Shown here: positions 8,303-17,346 of the stretch, one piece after another
How the letters are laid out: every line of letters starts with the position of its first letter
Numbering within the stretch: position 1 is the stretch's first letter
Assembly (NCBI RefSeq): GCF_015910445.1
Contig: NZ_CP048882.1
Coordinates: forward strand, 3,658,001 to 3,722,000
From: Streptomyces bathyalis
GTDB lineage: Bacteria; Actinomycetota; Actinomycetes; Streptomycetales; Streptomycetaceae
Direction: 5' to 3'
Length of the DNA: 64,000 nt
Notes under the pieces: generated by a model
What the model was told of the DNA's origin: nothing
Databases searched by the model: none
What the model saw: only the letters and a program-made list of their open reading frames with translations
Program-made: the position numbers and the translations under genes

Positions 8303-8349
8303 GCTGCCGGGGGCGAGTCACTCGGTAAGGCCGCGTTGCTTCCGGCCCC

Positions 8350-9696
8350 TCAGCCGAACCAGCCCTGGAACGAGCCGGGTCCGCTCACGGCACCGCGTCG
8401 CTGCGCCTCGGCCAGCGCACGCTCCGCCTCCTGGCGCCACGCATGGGGATCGGAACCGATCATGCGGAAGCCCGGGGAGGGCGCACCGCGGGCAGCGAGC
8501 GCACCGGAAGCGCCGTCCATCGCCGTCGAGCCGGTCTGCTCACGGGAGTTGGCGGAGGCCGAGGCCGACACCGACGGCGCTGTCGGCGACGTGACGTCGG
8601 GCGACTCCAGGTCCGGGGAGCGCCGCTGCTCCGGAACACCGCGGGACCTGAACGAGAAGCGCTGCTCGGCCACTTCGGAGTCGCGCGGATCCGCGTCGAC
8701 CGCCAGCACATTGCCCGCCTCGCGCGAAGGGGCAGCGGAGGCCGCGTCCCCATGGGCCTCTTCCCGTGCGAATCCCGGCAGTTCGTCGTACGGGGACGAG
8801 GAGGAGGTCGAAGACGACGCCTCCGACGAGGACGAGGACGGGGACGGGGACGAGTAGGACGAAGAGGGAGCGGGGACGGAGATCGAGGGAACGGCCCCGG
8901 ACCCCTCCTCCGGCTCCTGCTTCCCCCGCGCGGAAGGCTCCGCGCGCCGGGCGTGCTCGCGGGCACCGCCCTCGTCCAGGGCGACACGCTCGCGTGCGTC
9001 GCGCGCCGTGCCGAAGAAGTCGCCGCCCTTGCGCTTGTAGTCGTCGGTGCCCCAGTCGCGGGCGGTGCGCCGCTGCGCCTTCTGCATCTGCGGTATGTGC
9101 TTCGCGCAGTGGATGTAGGCCTCTTCGACCTCCACGTGCACCCACAGCTGTGCGCGCCTGCCGGGCACCTGGTCGTCGGCCAAGTCCGGGTACAGGGCGC
9201 GCAGTTCCTCGTCCTCGACGATGCGGGCGCGCCCGTTGATGTGCAGACCGATCCGCGCCCGGGTGAAGTCGATCAGCATGATGCCCAGGTGCGGATTCTC
9301 CTGGATGTTGCCGAGGCTGGCGTTCACGCCGTTGCCGCGGTACTCCGGGTAGGCCAGGGTGCGTTCGCCCAGCACCTGGAGGAAGCCGGCGGGACCTGCG
9401 CGGAAGCTGCTGTCGCACTCGCCGGAGGCGTCCGCGGTGGCCAGGAAGAACATCTCCTGACGCTGCACGAACTCCCGCATCCTGTCGTTGAGATGGTCGA
9501 GCACCTGCTCGTCGTAGAAGCGCTCCGCACGGTCCGATGTGCCGAGCCTGCGCTGCAGCTGCCGCTCCCCGTCACTGCCCGGACGGCGCCGCGGCCTCTC
9601 GTGTGCCGCCCTGTCGTGTTCGGGCTCGCGCCCGTGGTCGTGCCGCGTCCGTGAGTCCTGCCCGACCCACGGACGTGGCTCCTCCGCCTCAGCCAC
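8350..9696 (-). CDS. PNPOx-like flavin/split-barrel family protein with Ser-rich tail
   Basis: 448-residue protein. The region of about residues 55-215 is a pyridoxamine-phosphate-oxidase-like split barrel (FFLATADASGECDSSFRAGP, NPHLGIMLIDFTRARIGLHI, LWVHVEVEEAYIHCAKHIPQ), probably binding FMN or F420. The first 50 residues are charged and disordered. The last 200 are low complexity with a long Ser run (coded near 8785-8870) and no domain I recognise. The start is GTG at 9696, after GGGAGGGG about 9 bases upstream. Its neighbour is the globin-reductase, so a redox or nitrosative stress role is possible, but not shown. Confidence 0.8.
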   Translation of the reverse strand: MAEAEEPRPWVGQDSRTRHDHGREPEHDRAAHERPRRRPGSDGERQLQRRLGTSDRAERFYDEQVLDHLNDRMREFVQRQEMFFLATADASGECDSSFRAGPAGFLQVLGERTLAYPEYRGNGVNASLGNIQENPHLGIMLIDFTRARIGLHINGRARIVEDEELRALYPDLADDQVPGRRAQLWVHVEVEEAYIHCAKHIPQMQKAQRRTARDWGTDDYKRKGGDFFGTARDARERVALDEGGAREHARRAEPSARGKQEPEEGSGAVPSISVPAPSSSYSSPSPSSSSSEASSSTSSSSPYDELPGFAREEAHGDAASAAPSREAGNVLAVDADPRDSEVAEQRFSFRSRGVPEQRRSPDLESPDVTSPTAPSVSASASANSREQTGSTAMDGASGALAARGAPSPGFRMIGSDPHAWRQEAERALAEAQRRGAVSGPGSFQGWFG

Positions 9697-9864
9697 GACG
9701 CTGACCCCTCCCCTTCCTCTTCCTGCACTCGCTCGCGTTCTCGTTCTAGTGCGCTGGGCCTCGCCGTTCGCGTTACGCCCGCGCGCGGAGCGCGGGACGG
9801 TGACGGCGCCGGGCGGCGGTCTCCGTCGCGCGCGTGGTTCTCCGGATGCTCTGTCCTCGCCGAC

Positions 9865-11805
9865 TCATCCGGGCGTCCGTTCACCGCTGAGGATCAGCTC
9901 CGCCAGCGAATCGTGCCGTATGCGTTCGGCGGGAACACCCGAGGCCACCAGCGCGTCGACACCGCTGCGGATCATGCCGGCCGGGCCCGAGAGATAGCCG
10001 TCGTACGCGGACCACGGGCCGTACTGCCGTACGGCGTCCGGGAGTTGTCCCGCCAGGGCGTTCGCGAACGCCGACCCCGGCGGACTGGCGACCACGGGAC
10101 GCACGGAGAGCCAGCGGTGCTCGCGCTCCAGCCGCATCATGGTGTCCAGGTCGTAGAGATCGTGGTCGCTGCGCGCGCCGTAGAAGACCTCGACCGGTCG
10201 TGAACGGCCGTGCTCCACGACATCCTCCACCAGTGCCCTGATGGGGGCTATCCCCGTGCCGCCCCCGACGCAGAGCATCCCGCTGTCGGTCGCGTGGTCC
10301 ACCGTCATGCTTCCTGCCGGCGGACCCAGCCGCAGCACGTCGCCCGGGCGGGCACGGTTCACGAGCGCGCTGGAGACCCATCCCGTGGGGACGGCCTTCA
10401 CATGGAAGGTGAGCAGTCCGTCCGAGCGCGGCGAGGACGCGAAGGAATAGTGCCTCCAGACCCTCGGCCACCACGGCGTCTCGACGCTCGTGTACTGGCC
10501 CGCGAGGAAGGAGTACGGCTGGTCCGGCCGCACCGTGATCACAGCGATCTCCGACGTGCGCAGCTCGTGCGAGACGACCTCGGCGTTCCACCAGGCCGGG
10601 GCGCGCTCCGCGTCCTCGGCGGCGGCGTCGATCATGACCTGGGAGATCGTGGTGTACGCGCGGACCCAGGCCTGCTCGGTCTCCGGGCCCCAGGTCTTGG
10701 GTGCGTACTGGGCGAGCGCGCCCAGCAGGCACTCGCCGACGGCCGGGTAGTGGTCGGGGAGCGTTCCGTACTTGCGGTGGCCGCGGCCCAGACCCGCCAA
10801 GTACTCGGAGAGCGCGTCCGCTTCGTCGGACAGCCGCACGGCGGTGAGCAGCGCCTTGAAGAGGCGGTCGCGCTGGGAGTCCATGGACGCGGGGAAGAGC
10901 TCGCGCAGTTCGGGCTGCTGGACGAAGAGCAGCGCGTAGAAGTACGCGGTGGCCGCGTCGGCCCTGGGCTCGATCTCGTCGAGCGTCCGGCGGATCAGCT
11001 CGCCGTCGTCCGGCCCGGACGTGTGCCCGGCCGTCTGCGCGGGCGCCTGCACGGGCGGCGCAGCGGCGGCCGGCTCGTCCCCGTACGGGGCACTTCGGGG
11101 CTGCGTCTGTCTCTCGGCCTGCGGCGGGGACACGGACGGCGGCCGGTCGGGCATCGGAGGCGGCGCCTGGGGTGCGGGCGGAGCCTGAGGCGCGGGCGGT
11201 CCCTGGGCTGCGGGCGGCGCCTGAGGACCGGGCCGGGACTGTGGCCGGGGCTCGGCCTGAGGCGCGGGCGTCTTGGGCGCGGCACCGTTGCCGCCGTACT
11301 GGGCGGGTGCCGGATGTTCACGCGGTGCTTCCGGGCCACCGCCGTACCACGCGCCGGGTGCCGGTGCTCCGCGCTCTCCCTGGCCGGACCCGGGCCCTTC
11401 CCGGGTGCCGCCGGCATAGGGGTCCGGTGGTGCCGGCACCGGCATCGCGGCCTCTTCCGGCGTCTCGGCCCAGCGCGCGCGTCCGGCACCGGTTGCGTCG
11501 ACGACGGGGCTCACCGGCCGGGCGGGCCAATCCGATCCGTCGTCCGCCGGGCGGTAGGCGTCCCGGCCCGGCCCGTTCTGCTGGGCCGGCCGCCTCTGCT
11601 CGTTCCCTTGCCGCTGGTTCTGCTGGTTCTGCTGGTTCTGCTGCTCGTTCCCTTGCGGCTGGTTCTGCTGGTTCTGCTGCTCGTCCTCACTGGACACTGT
11701 CGTTCCGGTCGCACGCCGTGAGCGGGTGAACCATCCCCAGGCGCTGTCGTTGTCTCTGCTGCCGTCCCCCGCGGACGGACCGTTTCCGGCCGATTTGGTC
11801 GTCAT
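9865..11805 (-). CDS. globin fused to FAD/NAD reductase (flavohemoglobin-like), long disordered N-terminus
   Basis: 646-residue protein. Residues 1-265 are disordered: a Gln/Asn-rich block (about 42-70), then Pro/Ala/Gln repeats. Residues 265-400 form a globin with the proximal histidine in GRGHRKYG (His343). Residues 405-640 form a ferredoxin-reductase module: RHYSF (flavin binding, 451-455), GGGTGIAP (NAD binding, 514-521), and a terminal DSLAELILSGE. Such proteins oxidise NO to nitrate using NAD(P)H and oxygen. I chose ATG 11805 (MTTKSAG) because the upstream frame is Arg-rich and crosses the start of the HAD gene region. The long head is unlike standard 400-residue Hmp proteins. Confidence 0.9.
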   Translation of the reverse strand: MTTKSAGNGPSAGDGSRDNDSAWGWFTRSRRATGTTVSSEDEQQNQQNQPQGNEQQNQQNQQNQRQGNEQRRPAQQNGPGRDAYRPADDGSDWPARPVSPVVDATGAGRARWAETPEEAAMPVPAPPDPYAGGTREGPGSGQGERGAPAPGAWYGGGPEAPREHPAPAQYGGNGAAPKTPAPQAEPRPQSRPGPQAPPAAQGPPAPQAPPAPQAPPPMPDRPPSVSPPQAERQTQPRSAPYGDEPAAAAPPVQAPAQTAGHTSGPDDGELIRRTLDEIEPRADAATAYFYALLFVQQPELRELFPASMDSQRDRLFKALLTAVRLSDEADALSEYLAGLGRGHRKYGTLPDHYPAVGECLLGALAQYAPKTWGPETEQAWVRAYTTISQVMIDAAAEDAERAPAWWNAEVVSHELRTSEIAVITVRPDQPYSFLAGQYTSVETPWWPRVWRHYSFASSPRSDGLLTFHVKAVPTGWVSSALVNRARPGDVLRLGPPAGSMTVDHATDSGMLCVGGGTGIAPIRALVEDVVEHGRSRPVEVFYGARSDHDLYDLDTMMRLEREHRWLSVRPVVASPPGSAFANALAGQLPDAVRQYGPWSAYDGYLSGPAGMIRSGVDALVASGVPAERIRHDSLAELILSGERTPG

Positions 11806-12005
11806 GGTCTGCCTCGCCTCGAACTCGTACGAAGAATCTGCGCAGCACGCATTCGGAACGCGTTCTGGTGGTACCGCCCCCTGACACCGACGCGCGGAAT
11901 GGCGTCGCACCGCGCGATGCGGACTCGACCATACCGTTATCACTTCGCCACACAAGTCCCATCCGTGCGGGGGCGAATTACGTGACGTGGACCACTCGCG
12001 GGGAA

Positions 12006-12788
12006 TTACGGACTCTTGCGGACAAGTCCATAGGCTTCGCGAAGATCTTTCCCTTCGTACTCCGCCGTCGCCAGACCTCTGACGTGGCCGTCGGCATTCA
12101 CGGCCACCGAAACCGGCACGGCGGCGAACAGTGCAGCGTCCGACATCGAGTCGCCGTACGCGACGCATTCGTTTCTCGATACACCGAATTCCGCGCAGAG
12201 TTCGTCCGCTATCCGTACCTTCGCCTCCGCTGAGAGAATCCCCGCCGGATCCGGTTGTTGACGGAAGGGGACGGTGGGCCAGCGGGAGCCGTACGTGGCG
12301 TCAACGCCCCCGCCGGTACCGCCTCCGGCGTCGTCCGTAGCGGAACCCGTCCCACGCGTGCGGACGATGCCGGACGGCCCGCGCCCTGGCGTGGGCAAAG
12401 GAGAGGAAGGACGCGAGGGCGGCGCCTGGAGAAGCAGCCGGCCGACGAAGAAATCCGGCGACAGGGATATCACCGCGGAACGCTCGCCGCGCTCCCGGAT
12501 CTCCGCCCACACTTCACGAATTCCCGAGAGCCACGGGGCGCCCATGAAGGCCGCGGTTATGTGATCCTCCGTCAGTTCCGACCACAGCGCGCACGCACGG
12601 GCCGCGAAATCCGGCGGAGTCATTCCCCCTGCCGCGAAGGCCAGTTCCAGCTCACGGATCTCCGCGTCCACGCCGAGCTGGTGCGAAATCTCCACCGCCG
12701 CCGAAGAACCGTGGATCAACGTCCCGTCGAGATCGAAGAGATGAAGCCTGGGAGGACGCTCCGGCGAACGGGAGAGCGAAGAGGCCAT
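12006..12788 (-). CDS. HAD-IB family hydrolase (SerB-like) with internal low-complexity insert
   Basis: 260-residue haloacid-dehalogenase-type phosphatase. Motif I is LFDLDGTL (near residue 18), motif II a Ser in VISLSPDFF, motif III a Lys in SAEAKVRIADEL, and motif IV YGDSMSDAALF. Between motifs II and III lies a Ser/Pro/Gly-rich insert of about 60 residues (near 120-180) that is not part of the fold. The closest familiar relatives are SerB-like phosphatases of unknown substrate in streptomycetes. The next gene on the right is divergent, with a 172-base gap. Confidence 0.85.
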   Translation of the reverse strand: MASSLSRSPERPPRLHLFDLDGTLIHGSSAAVEISHQLGVDAEIRELELAFAAGGMTPPDFAARACALWSELTEDHITAAFMGAPWLSGIREVWAEIRERGERSAVISLSPDFFVGRLLLQAPPSRPSSPLPTPGRGPSGIVRTRGTGSATDDAGGGTGGGVDATYGSRWPTVPFRQQPDPAGILSAEAKVRIADELCAEFGVSRNECVAYGDSMSDAALFAAVPVSVAVNADGHVRGLATAEYEGKDLREAYGLVRKSP

Positions 12789-12960
12789 GCGACCGATCGT
12801 AGTGCGGGCCCGAGCACCCGCCGGGGGCGCTTGGACCCCGCCCTCCGGCGAAGCGGCCGGCCCGGTGCCGGGCCGGAGGTCTGCGTACTCGGGACCGAGT
12901 AGGGCGAAGTACTCCCGCCGTCAGACGCGGCGACCAGTGCCCGCCCGTCACCGTGTCAAC

Positions 12961-13557
12961 ATGCCTCAGCTACCGCGCCTGCCGCGCCCCGCCCGCAGAG
13001 CCTTCCTCGTCGCCCACGTCACCGTCTCGGTCGGCTGGCTCGGCATCTCGCTGTGCCTGCTGGCCCTCGCGATCGCGGGAGCCCGCGATCCGGAGGCCTT
13101 CGCCGGACCCTCGTCCATCGCCATGAAGCTCTTCGCGGACTGGCTGCTCGTGCCCGTCGCGCTGATCTCCCTGGGCACCGGGCTCGTGCTCTCGCTCGGG
13201 ACGTCGTGGGGGCTGGCCCGACACCGCTGGGTCTGGGTGAAGTTCTGGCTGACGCTGGCCGCTACGGGCCTGACCGTCTTCTCATTCAAGCCCGGCGCGG
13301 ACGAGGCGGCGGCGCTGGCGGCGGCGGGCGAGCCCGTCCCGGGCTCCGACCTACTCGTCCCGCCCGCGGTCTCGCTCTCGCTGTACGTCTTCCTCACCGC
13401 GGTCTCGGTGCTCAAGCCCTGGGGCCTCACCCGGCGCGGACGGCGCCTGCGCGACGCCCGTACGGGAAGGGGTACCGCTTCCGCACGTCCCACCGGGCCG
13501 GAAGAGGCGGCGGCAGGAAAATCTGTCGCCGGGCGGCGTCCCCGTCAGCCAGCCTGA
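12961..13557 (+). CDS. small multi-pass membrane protein (DUF2269-like)
   Basis: 198-residue membrane protein with about four hydrophobic helices: AFLVAHVTVSVGWLGISLCL, LLVPVALISLGTGLVLSLG, VWVKFWLTLAATGLTVFSF and VSLSLYVFLTAVSVLKPWG. The His in the first helix and the tail charge pattern resemble DUF2269-type integral membrane proteins. I chose ATG 12961; there is no clear ribosome site, so the mRNA may be leaderless. It is followed four bases later by the GNAT gene, so the two probably form an operon. Confidence 0.75.
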   Translation: MPQLPRLPRPARRAFLVAHVTVSVGWLGISLCLLALAIAGARDPEAFAGPSSIAMKLFADWLLVPVALISLGTGLVLSLGTSWGLARHRWVWVKFWLTLAATGLTVFSFKPGADEAAALAAAGEPVPGSDLLVPPAVSLSLYVFLTAVSVLKPWGLTRRGRRLRDARTGRGTASARPTGPEEAAAGKSVAGRRPRQPA

Positions 13558-13561
13558 GTAC

Positions 13562-14530
13562 GTGACGACGACTCCCGGGCCATCGCTGCCCCGCTCCCTC
13601 GGAACCAGGCTCCGGGATCTCCCCGTCCACCGCCTCGGTGCCGCCGACCTCGCGGCCTGCTCCGACCTCGCGCAGAGCCGGGGATGGGGCCGCGAGGAAC
13701 ACAAGTGGCGGCTGCTGCTCACATCGGGACAGGGGTACGGCGTGGAGGCACCCGACCGTCCCGGAACCCTGATCGGCGCCTGCGTCCTCACCTCGTACGG
13801 CCCCCTTCCCCCGACAGTTTCGGGGGCCGGCCTCGACCCCGGTACGGGTGCGGCATGCGTCGGCATGATGCTCGTCGCGGAACGCTGCGAACGGCAGGGC
13901 CTGGGCCGCCGGCTGCTGGAACACGCCGTCGCCGAGGCGGGCGACGCGCTTCTCTTCCTGTACGCGACGGACAACGGCAGGCCCCTCTATGAGCGGCTCG
14001 GCTTCCGTGCGGCAGGCACCGTCACCTCGCTCAGGGGCAGATTGCCGGCCTCCGACGGGGAGTCCGACGCGGCCGACGGCTCCGCCCCGTACGTACGTCC
14101 CGCGACGGCGACGGATCTGCCCGCCGTACGCGCGCTCGACGCTCACGCTTTCGGCGCCGACCGCGGCCAACTCCTGGACCGGCTCCCCCGGTTCGCGGAC
14201 GGCCTCGTCGTGGCGGACGCGGGCGACGGATCGCTCCGCGGTTTCGGGGCCGCCTGGCCGAACGGCCCCGGCGGCACAGTCGTCGGACCCGTCGTCGCCC
14301 TGGACACGGCGACCGCCCAGGCCCTCGTCCGCGACCTGGGCGAACACACCGCAGGGGACATCCGCCTCGACATCGACGGCCGCCACGAGGGCCTGGAGAC
14401 GTGGGCGCGCCGGCACGGTCTCGAGGGCAGCTGCCTCTGCACCCGCATGATCCACGGCTCCGGCTCCGGCTCCCGCCCCCTGGGCGACGCCTCCCGCCGC
14501 TTCGCGCCCTATTCCGTCGCGCTCGGCTGA
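13562..14530 (+). CDS. GNAT-family N-acetyltransferase, two GNAT modules
   Basis: 322-residue protein with two acetyltransferase-like halves. The first has the acetyl-CoA loop CERQGLGRRLLEHAV and the terminal FLYATDNGRPLYERLGF signature. The second (about residue 177 on) begins PYVRPATATDLPAVRALDAH and is more divergent, without a clear Q/RxxGxG/A loop. The start is GTG 13562. It follows the membrane protein gene directly and overlaps the end of the MFS gene by 22 bases on the opposite strand. Substrate unknown. Confidence 0.83.
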   Translation: MTTTPGPSLPRSLGTRLRDLPVHRLGAADLAACSDLAQSRGWGREEHKWRLLLTSGQGYGVEAPDRPGTLIGACVLTSYGPLPPTVSGAGLDPGTGAACVGMMLVAERCERQGLGRRLLEHAVAEAGDALLFLYATDNGRPLYERLGFRAAGTVTSLRGRLPASDGESDAADGSAPYVRPATATDLPAVRALDAHAFGADRGQLLDRLPRFADGLVVADAGDGSLRGFGAAWPNGPGGTVVGPVVALDTATAQALVRDLGEHTAGDIRLDIDGRHEGLETWARRHGLEGSCLCTRMIHGSGSGSRPLGDASRRFAPYSVALG

Positions 14531-15777
14531 ACGACGCGGGCCGGGTGCCGCGTACCACCCGTCGCGACGACTCGCGGTGAAGCGGAAGCCGAAGGGTCCG
14601 GAGTGGCGGCGCGGCGTTCGAGCAGCGCCGACAGCACGGCAAGCGCGAGAGCCGATGCCGCGAGCAGCGCACCCACCCAGTTCGGCGAGGTGACTCCGGC
14701 ACCGGCGTCCAGGGCGAGACCGCCGAGCCAGGCCGCGAGCGCGTTGCCCAGGTTGAAGGCGCCGATGTTGACGGCGGAGGCCAGGGTGGGGGCGTCCGCG
14801 GTCTGGTCGAGCACCCTCTTCTGCAGCGGCGGAACGGTCGCGAAGCCGAACGCGCCGACCAGGGGTAGCGTCACCGCCGCGGCCACCTTGTCGTGAGCCG
14901 TGAAGACGAAGAGCGCCAGGACGACGGCGAGTGCCGAAAGCGCCGTGAAGAGCAGCGGCATCAAGGCGCGGTCCGCCAGCCGGCCGCCGACGAGGTTCCC
15001 CGCCACCATGCCGAGTCCGAAGAGGACGAGGAGCCACGTCACGGACGAGCTCTCGTAGCCGGCGGCATCGGTCATCATCGGCGCGATGTAGGTGATGGCG
15101 GCGAAGACCCCGCCGAAGCCGAGGACCGTCATCGCCATGGCGAGCAGCACCTGCACGTTGCGGAAGGCGGCCAGCTCGCCGCGTACGCGGGAGCGGCCCG
15201 CGGGATGAGCCGCGCCGTCGGGACCTCCTGCCCGCCCCGCGGGTACGAGGGCCGCGATGCCCAGCAGTCCGAGCACCCCCAGCCCGGCGACCGCGGCGAA
15301 CGTGACCCGCCAGCCCAGCTCCTGGCCCAGCATCGTGCCCGCCGGAACGCCCACCACGTTGGCGACCGTCAGCCCCGTGAACATCATCGAGATCGCGGCG
15401 GCCTTGCGGTGCGGTGCCACCAGGCCCGCCGCGACGATCGACCCGATGCCGAAGAAGGTGCCGTGGGCGAGCGACGCGATCACGCGGCCGGTGAGCATCA
15501 CGCCGAAGACGGGGGCCGCGGCCGAGACCACGTTGCCGACGACGAAGAGGCCCATCAGCAGCATCAGCATCCGCTTGCGCGGGACGCGGGCGCCGAGCAC
15601 CGCGAGCAGCGGAGCACCGACGACCACGCCGAGGGCGTAGCCGGTGGTGAGGTAGCCGGCCGTGGGGACGGAGACCCCGAAGTCGTCCGCCACCTCGGGG
15701 AGCAACCCCATGATCACGAACTCCGTGGTCCCGATTCCGAAGGCGCCGAGGGCCAGCGCCAGTAGAGCGAGCGGCAT
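14509..15777 (-). CDS. MFS transporter (AraJ/DHA1-like efflux)
   Basis: 422-residue 12-helix major facilitator. N-terminal ALGAFGIGTTEFVIMGLLPE is the DHA1 (AraJ/YdhP) signature, followed by ATGs of the motif A region (LAVLGARVPRKRMLMLLMG) and LAHGTFFGIGS. It probably exports a drug or sugar-like compound. I chose ATG 15777 (MPLALLAL). It is divergent from a MarR regulator, the usual layout for a MarR-controlled pump. The end overlaps the converging GNAT gene. Confidence 0.9.
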   Translation of the reverse strand: MPLALLALALGAFGIGTTEFVIMGLLPEVADDFGVSVPTAGYLTTGYALGVVVGAPLLAVLGARVPRKRMLMLLMGLFVVGNVVSAAAPVFGVMLTGRVIASLAHGTFFGIGSIVAAGLVAPHRKAAAISMMFTGLTVANVVGVPAGTMLGQELGWRVTFAAVAGLGVLGLLGIAALVPAGRAGGPDGAAHPAGRSRVRGELAAFRNVQVLLAMAMTVLGFGGVFAAITYIAPMMTDAAGYESSSVTWLLVLFGLGMVAGNLVGGRLADRALMPLLFTALSALAVVLALFVFTAHDKVAAAVTLPLVGAFGFATVPPLQKRVLDQTADAPTLASAVNIGAFNLGNALAAWLGGLALDAGAGVTSPNWVGALLAASALALAVLSALLERRAATPDPSASASPRVVATGGTRHPARVVQPSATE

Positions 15778-15793
15778 GGTGAGCCCTTCACTG

Positions 15794-15855
15794 TTGCATG
15801 CGTACGTCGTTAACCGGCGCAGACAATAATTGCAGACGCCGACTATTTGCAAGCG
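15794..15855. promoter_or_regulatory. three TTGCA-NN-CG repeats between MFS and MarR genes
   Basis: TTGCATGCG (15794), TTGCAGACG (15830) and TTGCAAGCG (15847) are near-identical direct repeats in the 193-base divergent region. The last two are 17 bases apart. This is a reasonable binding region for the adjacent MarR protein; not proven. Confidence 0.4.
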
Positions 15856-15970
15856 CGGGCTATTTCGCGAGTGGACTACCCTGGACGGCCGGAGGCGGCC
15901 CGTGGAGACGCCGGGCCACAGGCGACCCTCCCGGCCCGCACGCCCGCCCCGCAGAGGAAGCAGAGGAGCC

Positions 15971-16420
15971 ATGTCACGACCGGACCCCGGCCTGGCCCAG
16001 GGCTGGTGCGCGCTGTCGGCCCTGCACGGCCGCATCGAGGCCCGTATCGAGCGCGCGCTTCAGGCCGAACACGCGCTGAGCGTCCGGGAGTTCTCCGTCC
16101 TCGACGTACTCAGCGAGCAACACGGCGGCGAAGGCGGCCACTTCCGCATGAACCAGCTCGCGGACGCGGTCGTCCTCAGCCAGAGCGCCACCACCCGGCT
16201 CGTCAACAGGCTGGAGGAGCGCGGCCTGCTCACCCGGTACCTCTGTCCCGACGACCGCCGCGGCATCTACACCGACGTCACAGAGGCGGGCCACGCCCTG
16301 CTCAAGTCGGCGCGGCCCACGAACGACGCCGCCCTGCGCGAAGCCCTCGACGCGGCGGAGGAACGCAGCGAACTGGCGCCCCTCGTACGGGCCGTACGGG
16401 CACTTCAGCCGACGGCGTGA
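15971..16420 (+). CDS. MarR-family transcriptional regulator
   Basis: 149-residue winged-helix MarR protein. The recognition region is MNQLADAVVLSQSATTRLVN followed by RLEERGLLTR and the wing PDDRRGIYTDVTEAG. I chose ATG 15971, preceded by AGAGGAGCC. Divergent from the MFS pump, which it most likely represses, together with itself, in the absence of a ligand. Confidence 0.92.
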   Translation: MSRPDPGLAQGWCALSALHGRIEARIERALQAEHALSVREFSVLDVLSEQHGGEGGHFRMNQLADAVVLSQSATTRLVNRLEERGLLTRYLCPDDRRGIYTDVTEAGHALLKSARPTNDAALREALDAAEERSELAPLVRAVRALQPTA

Positions 16421-16656
16421 CGAGCGGCCGGCCGGGGGCGGGCGCCCCTGAGCGCGGTGCGCGCGGAGAGCGCGGCAAGGAAGAGGCCAGAGCGCCGGGC
16501 CAGGAAGAAGAAGCGCGCGGCCGGTAAGAGGCGTGCGGTGAGGGCGAGTTCGCCGTGAAAACCGGCGTCATCACCCCAGACCCCGCACACGTGCCCCGTT
16601 GCGCACTTTCCCACCGAGTCCAACCTCTGGCCAATACCGGGGCGTAAGCTGCGATC

Positions 16657-17154
16657 ATGAGCACCGGGACCCCCTCCACGCCGTCATCACCGGCACCGGC
16701 ACCGGAGCCGATCACCATGCGGCGTGCGACAGCCGACGACGTACCGGCCCTCGTCTCCATGCTCGCCGACGACCCCCTCGGCGCCCAGCGCGAGAGTCCC
16801 GACGAGACGGCCGTCTACCGCGAGGCGTTCGACCGCATCGATGCGGACCCGCACCAGCACCTCGTCGTCGCGGAACGCGACGGGCACCCCGTCGGCACCC
16901 TCCAACTCACCCTCATTCCGGGCCTGTCCAGGCGCGGTTCGACCCGCGCCCTCATCGAAGGGGTCCGCGTACACGCGGACGCGCGCGGCGACGGCCTCGG
17001 CTCCAGGCTGATCCAGTGGGCCATCGAAGAGGCCCGCCGCCAGGACTGCACCCTCGTCCAGCTCACCTCCGACGCAACACGCATCGAGGCCCACCGCTTC
17101 TACGAACGGCTCGGCTTCGAGGCGTCCCACCTGGGCTTCAAGATGCAGCTCTGA
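16657..17154 (+). CDS. GNAT-family N-acetyltransferase
   Basis: 165-residue single-domain GNAT. The fold begins at ITMRRATADDVPALVSML. The acetyl-CoA loop is HADARGDGLGSRLIQW, and the C-terminal signature is DATRIEAHRFYERLGFE. The Ser/Pro-rich first 18 residues look disordered. It stands alone between a 236-base gap on the left, in which I see no gene, and a regulator on the right. Substrate unknown. Confidence 0.9.
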   Translation: MSTGTPSTPSSPAPAPEPITMRRATADDVPALVSMLADDPLGAQRESPDETAVYREAFDRIDADPHQHLVVAERDGHPVGTLQLTLIPGLSRRGSTRALIEGVRVHADARGDGLGSRLIQWAIEEARRQDCTLVQLTSDATRIEAHRFYERLGFEASHLGFKMQL

Positions 17155-17346
17155 CCGGCGCGACGGCCAGGGAGCTCCGCTCCTGTTCGGTTCGAATCGC
17201 AAGAACGATCGCAATTCGAGCGTGTCTTCACATTGCGGCCCTCGTTGATCCCGGTAGGGGTGGGGATCAGCAGGGATGCCCATCCATGTCCGGGTCCTCC
17301 CACAAGGCCTACGACCCGGGAGTGCCCATCGGAAGGGAGGGGTCGC

